Notes under the pieces: generated by a model | What the model saw: the letters and a program-made list of their open reading frames with translations, nothing else | The model's database searches: none | What the model was told of the DNA's origin: nothing | Part shown: positions 1 to 5,590 of the stretch, in pieces | How positions within the stretch are numbered: the first letter of the stretch is position 1 | Layout of the letters: each line of letters opens with the position of its first letter | NCBI GenBank assembly: GCA_023427575.1 | Contig: JAEZAY010000334.1 | Span: 1 to 5,600, forward strand | DNA length: 5,600 nucleotides | Reading direction: 5' to 3' | Source of the DNA: Bacteroidota bacterium | GTDB lineage: Bacteria; Bacteroidota; Bacteroidia; Chitinophagales; Chitinophagaceae | Translations under genes and position numbers: made by a program

Positions 1-185
1 CAAATCTTGAAGATCAGAAATTGTCTGAAAACGGGAAGGAGCAATTCTCTGGTACCGAAAATATAATTTATCCGAACGGATTGGGGATCGGGGTGCTTAC
101 TTATAGCCGGATCCGGTTCAGCATTCCATTTATAATCATTATCCTTTGCAGTGGATTTCATACGTTTAGAGATAATTAAATACGA
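1..185. other. Leader upstream of the operon, no assignable gene
   Basis: No gene can be assigned with confidence. The plus-strand frame from base 3 is open to a TAA at 177-179, so it could be the tail of a gene entering from the left, but it contains no ATG and its translation is unfamiliar. The opposite strand in the same phase is also open, from an ATG at 161 down to base 1 (it would begin MKSTAKDNDYKW), so a divergent gene is equally possible. Two short palindromes lie here: ATCCG-aa-CGGAT at 70-81 and CCGGATCCGG at 107-116. The string TATCCTTTGC at 140-149 loosely resembles the Bacteroidota -7 box (TAnnTTTG) but has one extra spacer base and no clear upstream TTTG partner. The operon promoter is expected somewhere in this stretch; it cannot be placed reliably. 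Confidence 0.35.
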
Positions 186-1046
186 ATGAGTACTAACATT
201 TCAAAAATTCTCCGGGAGAAAAACAATACCATTTTCGAAAAATGGATGAGTCTTCAATTGGGGCATCCAAATCTGAGAGAAGATTTAATAAGCAGGGAAG
301 AACTGACCTCGCAGTCGAAAGAACTATTGGAGATTATGATCAACAGCATTTCCGAGACGAATTTAAAGGATATGGATTCCCGTGACTTTGATCCGGTTTA
401 CGAAGTGCTTTCAGAGATTTCAATCTCCCGGGCCAGGCTGGGATTCAGTCCTTCAGAGACGGGGCATTACATCTACAGTTTAAAAAAAGCGCTGATTCAG
501 ATAGTACGCGATGAGTTGAGCGCCGATCTGAATGAAGCGATTGATGCCCTATTAAAAATCAATGCGCTGGTTGACAATTTAGCGGTGGTTAGTTTTGAAA
601 CCTTCATAAAAGGCAGGGAGGAAATTATCCTTCGTCAAACCGATGAAATTAATGAGATTTCAACTCCTGTTATCCGGGTTTGGGACGGGATCCTTGCCCT
701 GCCCATTATAGGCACATTAGACAGTTCCCGCACCCAAACGGTAATGGAAAATCTTCTGCAGGAAATAGTAACGAGCGGCAGCACCATAGCGATCCTGGAT
801 ATTTCCGGCGTACCGGCGGTGGATTCGATGGTAGCCCAGCACCTGATCAAAACGGTATCCGCCACCAGGCTCATGGGCGCTGAATGTATAATCAGTGGAA
901 TCCGGCCGGAGATTGCACAAACCGTAGTTCATCTGGGAATCGATCTTTCCAATATCGTTACCAAATCTTCGCTGGCAAATGCATTAAAACATGCTTTTGC
1001 GCTGTTGAAACTGGAAGTGAAAAAAAATCAAAAACCCAATGCATAA
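186..1046 (+). CDS. rsbR: RsbR-type stressosome co-antagonist (RsbRD-like N-terminus plus STAS)
   Basis: This 286-residue soluble protein is predicted to form the stressosome core with RsbS and to carry its sensory part. Residues 1 to about 150 are a helical domain of the RsbRD N-terminal type; the stretch around 79-102 (ISRARLGFSPSET, then a Ser-Leu-Lys helix) is characteristic, and no haem or PAS motif is seen. Residues about 159-273 are a STAS domain very close to Bacillus RsbR, with MENLL, DISGVP, SGIRPEIAQT and LGIDLS conserved. By alignment from memory with B. subtilis RsbRA, the two RsbT target threonines (T171, T205) correspond here to Ser180 (TLDS) and Ser214 (VDSMVA), so both sites are Ser but still phosphorylatable. 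The first ATG at 186 is chosen because it gives the full N-terminal domain; no Shine-Dalgarno is visible, as is usual in Bacteroidota. It lies 6 bp before rsbS and is the first gene of the operon. The signal it senses cannot be read from the sequence. Confidence 0.93.
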   Translation: MSTNISKILREKNNTIFEKWMSLQLGHPNLREDLISREELTSQSKELLEIMINSISETNLKDMDSRDFDPVYEVLSEISISRARLGFSPSETGHYIYSLKKALIQIVRDELSADLNEAIDALLKINALVDNLAVVSFETFIKGREEIILRQTDEINEISTPVIRVWDGILALPIIGTLDSSRTQTVMENLLQEIVTSGSTIAILDISGVPAVDSMVAQHLIKTVSATRLMGAECIISGIRPEIAQTVVHLGIDLSNIVTKSSLANALKHAFALLKLEVKKNQKPNA

Positions 1047-1052
1047 TTTATT

Positions 1053-1451
1053 ATGGAAAGAATTCCGATTCTCCATTTGGGAGATTTTTTATTGGTAACC
1101 ATCCAGATCGATTTATATGATCGGCTCGCAACCAACCTGGAAGCAGACCTTGTAGAAAAAGTATATAAAACCGAGGCGAAAGGGGTGTTGATCGATATTT
1201 CAGCTTTGTCAATCGTCGATTCATTTATGGGAAGGATCCTTGGAAATATCGGCTCCATGTCGAAAGTGATGGACGCAGAAACGGTTGTTGTGGGCATGCA
1301 GCCCGCCGTTGCGATTACCCTGATCGAACTGGGTTTGGAGTTGAAAGGAGTGCATACGGCATTAAATATTGAATCAGGTATGAATCTTCTTCGCGATAAA
1401 ATCGGAAACGAGAGGGAGGAGGCGGCAGATCATGAAGAAAGTCCTCAGTAA
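1053..1451 (+). CDS. rsbS: RsbS stressosome scaffold protein (single STAS domain)
   Basis: This 132-residue protein is a bare STAS domain (about residues 1-118) of RsbS type. RsbS is the scaffold and RsbT-binding component of the stressosome; its phosphorylation by RsbT is the step that releases the kinase. Supporting motifs are the start MERIPILHLGDFLLV, LIDIS at 46-50, VDSF at 55-58 and QPAVAITLIELG at 83-94, all close to Bacillus RsbS. Ser57 in VDSF corresponds to the phosphorylated Ser59 of B. subtilis RsbS. The protein is about ten residues longer than the Bacillus one: residues 119-132 form an acidic, polar tail (REEAADHEES). The end of that tail is encoded within the 20-bp overlap with rsbT, and the sequence just before it doubles as the rsbT ribosome-binding site, so the tail may reflect coding for the next gene rather than function. 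The start at 1053 has no obvious Shine-Dalgarno and leaves 6 bp after rsbR. Confidence 0.95.
   Translation: MERIPILHLGDFLLVTIQIDLYDRLATNLEADLVEKVYKTEAKGVLIDISALSIVDSFMGRILGNIGSMSKVMDAETVVVGMQPAVAITLIELGLELKGVHTALNIESGMNLLRDKIGNEREEAADHEESPQ
1414..1422 (+). promoter_or_regulatory. Ribosome-binding site for rsbT inside rsbS
   Basis: The purine run GGGAGGAGG ends 9 bases before the rsbT ATG at 1432 and contains a full GGAGG core. It lies inside the rsbS coding sequence, where it encodes part of the acidic tail. None of the other five genes in the operon has such a site at normal spacing; the GGAAG before the ATG at 1838 is too close. This supports 1432 as the rsbT start and suggests rsbT is initiated independently despite its overlap with rsbS. 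Many Bacteroidota genes do not rely on this signal, so its use here is inferred. Confidence 0.5.
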
Positions 1452-1845
1452 CGACAACCTTCAGATCGAAAAGGAGCAGGAAGTGGTTCTTTTTCGCAAC
1501 CGGGTCAGGGAATCTGCGGTTGCCATTGGTATGACCACACTCAATCAAACAAAACTGATAACCGCTGCCAGCGAACTGGCAAGAAACATGCTTAAATATG
1601 CCGGCGGCGGAAATGTACAGATCCAGACCATCAGCGAGCATGGAAAGTCGGGAATCCGATTAATATTTCAGGACAGCGGACCCGGAATTGAAAATCTCGC
1701 GCTTGCCATGCAGGAAGGGTATTCATCCGGTAAAGGACTTGGACTGGGACTTCCCGGTTCCAAAAGACTGGTAAACGAATTTGATATAAAGAGCATTATG
1801 GGCGAAGGCACAGTTGTTACTATAATTATGTGGAAGAATGTTTAA
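1432..1845 (+). CDS. rsbT: RsbT-type serine/threonine switch kinase (GHKL ATPase)
   Basis: This 137-residue protein is a single GHKL/HATPase domain of the RsbT anti-sigma-kinase-like family, near the usual RsbT length of about 133. In known stressosomes RsbT is held by the RsbR/RsbS core, phosphorylates their STAS domains on stimulation, then leaves to activate a downstream partner. The ATP-binding motifs are intact: N-box ELARNMLKYAGGG (Glu48, Asn52), G1 box DSGPGI (Asp81) and G2 box GKGLGLGLPGSKRL (100-112). The C-terminal IMGEGT strand also matches the family. The gene overlaps rsbS by 20 bp and the next gene by 8 bp, which implies coupled translation and balanced stoichiometry. In Bacillus the partner is the phosphatase RsbU; no RsbU-type protein (an RsbT-binding helical N-terminus on a PP2C domain) is present here, so the downstream target is likely one of the next three proteins, by inference. 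Confidence 0.95.
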   Translation: MKKVLSNDNLQIEKEQEVVLFRNRVRESAVAIGMTTLNQTKLITAASELARNMLKYAGGGNVQIQTISEHGKSGIRLIFQDSGPGIENLALAMQEGYSSGKGLGLGLPGSKRLVNEFDIKSIMGEGTVVTIIMWKNV

Positions 1846-2854
1846 CAGAACACATGTTGCTTTTAAAGCTCAGGATCGAAGTTATTTTGCTTTTCTGAAG
1901 AAAGAGATCCAGGCCCTGACCGAATTAACCGCTTTCAGTGATCGGAAATTGGGCGAAATCAATATTGTAGTGGCTGAAATGGTCAGCAACCTTGTAAAAC
2001 ATGGAGGCGGCGGAACTTTGCTGGTAAAACTGATTGAAAAGAATGGACTGCAGGGAATTGAACTGATCAGCGTTGATAATGGAGTAGGGATGACCGATAT
2101 CAGCCGGATGGTAGTGGATGGAGTATCAACGAAAAACAGTCTTGGCCATGGCCTTGGCGCAATCAAACGATTGTCGGATCTGTTTCAGATTTATTCGCGG
2201 CGCGACTGGGGTACGATCGTACTTGCCCGGATTTTTGACCATGATGTACCTTACCTGCACCGGAAATTTAGCGCTGAAATTGAATCGGTGTTGTTAGCGA
2301 AGCCGGGCGAAAAGGAATGCGGCGACGGTTTTTTTCAGATCATAACAGAAGATCATGTAAAAATTTTTTTGGGCGATGGACTTGGTCACGGTATAGAAGC
2401 TTCCAAAGTGGTTCTTCAGGCCGGCCAGGCATTTACTGAATGTGAAGAAATGGATGTTATAAACATCATTCGTTATATTGATGAGGCGGTTAAAAAAACA
2501 AGAGGGCTGGTGGGAACCGTGGCCGTTTTCGACCGGCGAAAGCGAAGTTGGAGTATTTGTGGGGTTGGAAATATTATTTCGAGGATGGTTGACCAAACTG
2601 GAGTTAAAAATTATCTGACCTTCAATGGAATTATCGGGCTGAATGTTCCTCGTACCTTAAACGGGCATGAGATTTTACATGAGGATGGTCAGATCTTATT
2701 AATGAGCAGCGATGGCTTGCAAAATCGGTGGGATCCGGCAAAATACCCATCCATTTTACGGTATGATAACTCCATTTTTGCGGCCGCATTAATTAAAGAC
2801 TATGCAAAGAATACCGATGATGTTGCGGTTGCGGTTTGCAAAATAAATCTCTAA
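1838..2854 (+). CDS. RsbT-like ATPase fused to SpoIIE/RsbX-like PP2C phosphatase
   Basis: This 338-residue two-domain protein resets or modulates the stressosome. Residues 1 to about 132 form an RsbT-like GHKL domain with intact motifs: N-box AEMVSNLVKHGGGG (Glu47, Asn51), G1 box DNGVG (Asp80) and a shorter G2 box GHGLG (103-107). Residues about 145-338 are a PP2C/SpoIIE-type phosphatase related to RsbX. The metal-binding Asp residues are present in CGDGFF (Asp163), LGDGLGHG (Asp180), SSDG (Asp292) and NTDDVAV (Asp327/328). RsbX in Bacillus dephosphorylates RsbS and RsbR; here the fused ATPase domain may guide the phosphatase to STAS partners or compete with RsbT. The gene overlaps rsbT by 8 bp and lies 3 bp before the kinase gene. 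The domain pair is a known arrangement in RsbRST loci. It is not RsbU, because it lacks the RsbU N-terminal domain. Whether the ATPase part phosphorylates anything cannot be told. Confidence 0.9.
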   Translation: MFNRTHVAFKAQDRSYFAFLKKEIQALTELTAFSDRKLGEINIVVAEMVSNLVKHGGGGTLLVKLIEKNGLQGIELISVDNGVGMTDISRMVVDGVSTKNSLGHGLGAIKRLSDLFQIYSRRDWGTIVLARIFDHDVPYLHRKFSAEIESVLLAKPGEKECGDGFFQIITEDHVKIFLGDGLGHGIEASKVVLQAGQAFTECEEMDVINIIRYIDEAVKKTRGLVGTVAVFDRRKRSWSICGVGNIISRMVDQTGVKNYLTFNGIIGLNVPRTLNGHEILHEDGQILLMSSDGLQNRWDPAKYPSILRYDNSIFAAALIKDYAKNTDDVAVAVCKINL

Positions 2855-2857
2855 GCG

Positions 2858-4507
2858 ATGGATGAAATTGCAAAAGTGTCTCTGGGTAATGAAATGGATC
2901 TGATTCTTGCGCACAAACACTCTATGAGGCTGGCAGAGGCAATGGGGCTTTCTCTGGCTGCGCAAACAACTTTTGCCACTGCTGTATCGGAAATTGCCCG
3001 GAATACCATTGAGAATGGAAAAAGTGGCTGTCTGATTCTGAGTATCGAAATCAGCCAGCGCGAACATTTTCTGGTTGCCTGCCTTACAAACGCCTATGAA
3101 GGCAATCATTATAAATCGGGGCTGGAATATGCTAAAAGGTTGGTGGATAAATTCAGGATTTCACAAAATGGATCTGAAACCTCTATCGAAATCTTCTACC
3201 GGATTTCGCCGGTAGCCAAGCCCGATGATCGTCAGTTGGATGCCTGGCGCAACCTGTTCCGGAATGAACCTCCGCTATCCCCGTATGAAGAACTTAAAAG
3301 AAAAAACGAGCAGCTACAGGAACTCAGCGAAAAAGTTCATAAAAGTGAAAAACGATACAAGACTTTAACCGATTCTTTGCCTCTGATAATATTTTCGCTG
3401 GATCCAGACGGCAATTTGATCTATGCCAATAACTGGCTTTCCAGTTACACCGGGAAATCTGTTCAGGACTTAAACAACGACCGCTGGAAATCGGTTGTGC
3501 ATCCAGACGATTATGCAAGTTTATCCTACATTTTTACCAATAAGAATGCTAAAAGAACAAGTGCTAATTTTCAGTTGCGGATAAAAAGAAAAGAGCTGAA
3601 TGAATATTTCTGGCACCAGGTTTCAGTAACGCCTTTTACCGGTGATGATGATCAACTGCAATTCCTGATCGGGTATGTGGCTGACATTCATGCGCAGAAA
3701 CTGGTGGAAGAAACCCTGAAAGACAACCGGGAGCTGAAAGCGGCGCAAAAAACCCTGGAGGAGCAACATTTAAAACTGGAGGCCTTTAACCAGGAACTGG
3801 AGAGAAGTAATCTTGAACTGCAGCAGTTTGCTTTTGTTGCTTCGCATGATCTTCAGGAGCCAGTGCGAAAAATTCTATTCTACAGTGATTATCTGTTGAA
3901 TAAATATTCAAACAACTTCGATGAAAAGAGTTTGTATTATTTGAAAAATATGCAATCGGCTTCGCAGCGGATGCGAATGCTGATCCAGGGTTTGTTATCT
4001 TTTTCCCAGATCGGAAAAGAAGAAAAAGCCTTCCGGAAAATAGATCTGAACAAAGTAGCCGCCGATGTGCTGCAAAATCTTGAATTAGTGATCGGCGAGA
4101 AAAAAGCAAAGGTTCGGATCAGCCCGCTTCCGACTGTTTTTGGCGATGAAAGAATGATGCGCCAGTTGTTTGAAAATCTGATCAGCAATTCGCTTAAATA
4201 TTGCAAAGCCGATATCGCGCCCGATATTGTTATCGATTCTACCAATAGCGGAGAGGAAGTGGAAATTTCATTTCAGGACAATGGGATCGGATTTGATGAA
4301 AAATATCTGCCGCAAATGTTTACCTTGTTTCAACGTTTGCATGGCCGCGAAACCTATGATGGTACCGGACTGGGACTGGCAATTTGCCGCAAAATAACGG
4401 AATTGCATGGCGGAAAAATCTGGGCCCGGGCTTTGGAAAATAAAGGCTCCACGTTTTTTATTTCCCTGCCGCTGACCCATCAGTCAAAAATAACAACCGA
4501 TGCATAG
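2858..4507 (+). CDS. Soluble PAS histidine kinase with degenerate RsbT-like N-terminus
   Basis: This 549-residue cytosolic sensor kinase shows four parts. Residues about 1-117 align with RsbT: the N-box is kept (SEIARNTIENG, Glu45, Asn49), but the G1 Asp-x-Gly-x-Gly is absent (CLTNAYEG at 75-82). The ATP lid with its G2 box is deleted, leaving SGLEYAKRLVDKF, so this domain probably does not bind ATP normally. Residues 143-168 are a charged helix leading into a PAS_3-like domain (about 166-282; VVHPDD, GYVADIHAQK). A coiled coil (283-325) leads to a HisKA domain with phosphoacceptor His330 in FVASHDLQEPVRKI. The catalytic domain (about 428-540) is complete: N-box ENLISNSLKY, G1 DNGIG (474-478), G2 GTGLGLAI (502-509). 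The kinase core resembles the soluble phytochrome-type group. The first ATG is used because it preserves the whole RsbT-like domain. The gene overlaps the receiver gene by 8 bp, marking its probable partner. Inference: the N-terminus lets the stressosome or RsbT control kinase activity. Confidence 0.92.
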   Translation: MDEIAKVSLGNEMDLILAHKHSMRLAEAMGLSLAAQTTFATAVSEIARNTIENGKSGCLILSIEISQREHFLVACLTNAYEGNHYKSGLEYAKRLVDKFRISQNGSETSIEIFYRISPVAKPDDRQLDAWRNLFRNEPPLSPYEELKRKNEQLQELSEKVHKSEKRYKTLTDSLPLIIFSLDPDGNLIYANNWLSSYTGKSVQDLNNDRWKSVVHPDDYASLSYIFTNKNAKRTSANFQLRIKRKELNEYFWHQVSVTPFTGDDDQLQFLIGYVADIHAQKLVEETLKDNRELKAAQKTLEEQHLKLEAFNQELERSNLELQQFAFVASHDLQEPVRKILFYSDYLLNKYSNNFDEKSLYYLKNMQSASQRMRMLIQGLLSFSQIGKEEKAFRKIDLNKVAADVLQNLELVIGEKKAKVRISPLPTVFGDERMMRQLFENLISNSLKYCKADIAPDIVIDSTNSGEEVEISFQDNGIGFDEKYLPQMFTLFQRLHGRETYDGTGLGLAICRKITELHGGKIWARALENKGSTFFISLPLTHQSKITTDA

Positions 4508-4901
4508 CTGGAAGATTTTGTTAGCCGATGATGATAACGAAGATCTTGCGATTTTACAGGATGCCCTTGAATCACTGGATGCGGCCAGCGTGCTTCGGCA
4601 TGCGCGGAATGGCGAGGAAGTGATTCAAATTCTGGAGGAAGAGTATATACATATCGATCATCCCTGTCTTATTGTTCTTGACCTGAATATGCCAAAGCTT
4701 AATGGCACCGAAACGCTTCGCCGCATTAAATCCGACGATCGGTTTAAACATATTCCGGTAATCATCTATTCCACTTCCATCAATCCCCTGGAAAGAGAAA
4801 AATGCCTCTCGCTGGGCGCGCATTCCTACATCGCTAAACCCGTTTCGTTTAAGGAAAACATCGAAATTGCCAGGCATCTGCTGCAGGTTTGTGATGCCTG
4901 A
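4500..4901 (+). CDS. Single-domain response regulator, Rcp1-like
   Basis: This 133-residue protein is a receiver domain with nothing attached. The acidic pocket is Asp10-Asp11 in LLADDD, the phosphoacceptor is Asp61 in VLDLNMP, the switch residue is probably Ser91 in IIYSTS, and the conserved Lys is Lys113 in IAKP. Length and motifs match the Rcp1 group that partners phytochrome-like histidine kinases, which fits the kinase encoded directly upstream with an 8-bp overlap. With no DNA-binding or enzymatic domain, it must act by passing the phosphate to another protein or by binding a partner, neither of which is encoded in this window. The ATG at 4500 lies inside the kinase stop region (ATGCATAG) and gives a normal receiver N-terminus. 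It is the last gene of the operon; no clear rho-independent terminator follows it. Confidence 0.94.
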   Translation: MHSWKILLADDDNEDLAILQDALESLDAASVLRHARNGEEVIQILEEEYIHIDHPCLIVLDLNMPKLNGTETLRRIKSDDRFKHIPVIIYSTSINPLEREKCLSLGAHSYIAKPVSFKENIEIARHLLQVCDA

Positions 4902-5140
4902 ATCTAACTTTTATGTCTTTGCGCATTGGATCAACCATTTAAGTCTGGTGCCTTGCTGTTCGGGTAATAATTTTTTATTTAACGGAAATCTGTATCAACA
5001 GTGAGTTAGGAGCATTCATTGTAAATAACCCCTTTTTTTGGAAAATAAGTTGGGCAAAAAATCGGGCTCTGGAATAAATCCTAAAAATTGAAACTTCCGG
5101 CTAAATAAAAACAAGTCACAGCAAAAGAATATATTTCCGA

Positions 5141-5171
5141 GTCAGGAGCCAGGAGTCTGGAGTCTGGAGTC
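5141..5171. repeat. Heptamer tandem repeat, GTCTGGA type
   Basis: Four contiguous 7-bp units are visible: GTCAGGA, GCCAGGA, GTCTGGA and GTCTGGA, followed by a partial GTC. The two upstream copies are diverged by one or two bases. There are no spacers. Such GAGTCTGGAGTC arrays are, from memory, common in intergenic DNA of Bacteroidota; no function is known to me. The array lies 20 bp from the octamer array. Confidence 0.85.
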
Positions 5172-5191
5172 TTCACGTCGTCCGTTTTAAA

Positions 5192-5227
5192 TTTGCACAT
5201 TTGCACATTATCATATTATCACATTAT
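5192..5227. repeat. Octamer tandem repeat, TTTGCACA/TTATCACA type
   Basis: Four contiguous 8-bp units are visible: TTTGCACA twice, then TTATCATA and TTATCACA, followed by a partial TTAT. The shared pattern is TTWKCACA with one mismatch in the third unit. The array is flanked by exact direct copies of CGTCCGTTT at 5179-5187 and 5234-5242. From memory, arrays of this kind recur between genes in Bacteroidota and vary in copy number. Confidence 0.85.
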
Positions 5228-5363
5228 AACTGCCGTCCGTTTCAATTTTCTTAACGGATTTCTTCCGAGGCCCAGGTAATACATTTTACCCATACAGTAA
5301 TGATGCATTAATCAGTTAGCCTTCTATTTCTGATCGATAATGATTTCCTATCTGAGCTGCATT

Positions 5364-5447
5364 ATGTCCCGTAGGGACATCTCGTTGGTAGCAATCATCC
5401 GCACATCAAATATCCCCTCGTTCCATAGGAACGATTCGTGCGGAATG
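5364..5447. repeat. REP-like element with two matched hairpins
   Basis: Two perfect 17-bp hyphenated palindromes share the same plan of 7-bp arms around a 3-base centre: ATGTCCC-gta-GGGACAT at 5364-5380 and TCGTTCC-ata-GGAACGA at 5418-5434. The second is enclosed by a further stem, CATCCGCAC at 5396-5404 pairing with GTGCGGAATG at 5438-5447 with one bulged A, giving a nested cruciform. The first hairpin is followed by CTCGTTGGTAG, a tail I associate with dispersed hairpin repeats in Bacteroidota. It probably belongs to a dispersed, non-coding family of REP type, possibly mobilised by a RAYT-like transposase elsewhere in the genome. A role as a transcript-end structure is also possible. Confidence 0.65.
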
Positions 5448-5562
5448 GTATGGAAATATTAAAAGCCAATACACGGAACGCGAGTCGGAAGTCCAGTCTG
5501 GGTGCATTCGTTGAAAGCGTTATTTTCCTATTACATCTAAGGAAATAAAAATCGAAAATATA

Positions 5563-5590
5563 TAAAGTATAAAAGTGCTTAAATACTTTA
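5563..5590. repeat. 8-bp inverted repeat near window end
   Basis: TAAAGTAT at 5563-5570 and ATACTTTA at 5583-5590 are exact reverse complements separated by 12 bases. The surroundings are strongly AT-rich. It could be an operator or terminator stem for a gene beyond the right edge, or chance in AT-rich sequence; no T run of terminator type adjoins it. Confidence 0.35.

Noticed and set aside
1315..1641. Reverse-strand open frame of 108 codons across rsbS and rsbT
   Set aside because: It lies wholly opposite two well-supported genes, its translation has no recognisable family features, and the plus-strand motifs explain the sequence. The same applies to the other antisense frames within 635-4877.
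1838..1845. Frameshift splitting one gene into rsbT and the phosphatase
   Set aside because: Each protein has its own complete ATPase domain and start, and 8-bp overlaps also occur at 4500-4507; this is ordinary operon packing.
1838..2854. RsbU, the RsbT-activated phosphatase
   Set aside because: The N-terminus is an ATP-binding GHKL domain with N, G1 and G2 boxes, not the helical RsbT-binding domain of RsbU. The RsbX-like fusion is the better reading.
2858..3208. Sequencing error or frameshift explaining the missing ATP lid in the kinase N-terminus
   Set aside because: The reading frame is continuous on both sides, the downstream KRLVDKF helix remains in frame and the residues look protein-like, so an evolved deletion is more likely than an error.
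4902..5130. Possible rho-independent terminator after the receiver gene
   Set aside because: T-rich runs occur (near 4970 and 5033) but no GC-rich stem precedes them, so no terminator is called.
5139..5230. CRISPR array
   Set aside because: Units are only 7 and 8 bp and contiguous, with no unique spacers and no cas genes nearby; they are simple tandem repeats.
5298..5310. TAATG-atg-CATTA hyphenated palindrome
   Set aside because: Arms of 5 bp in AT-rich DNA are expected by chance and it does not share the 7-3-7 plan of the neighbouring hairpins.
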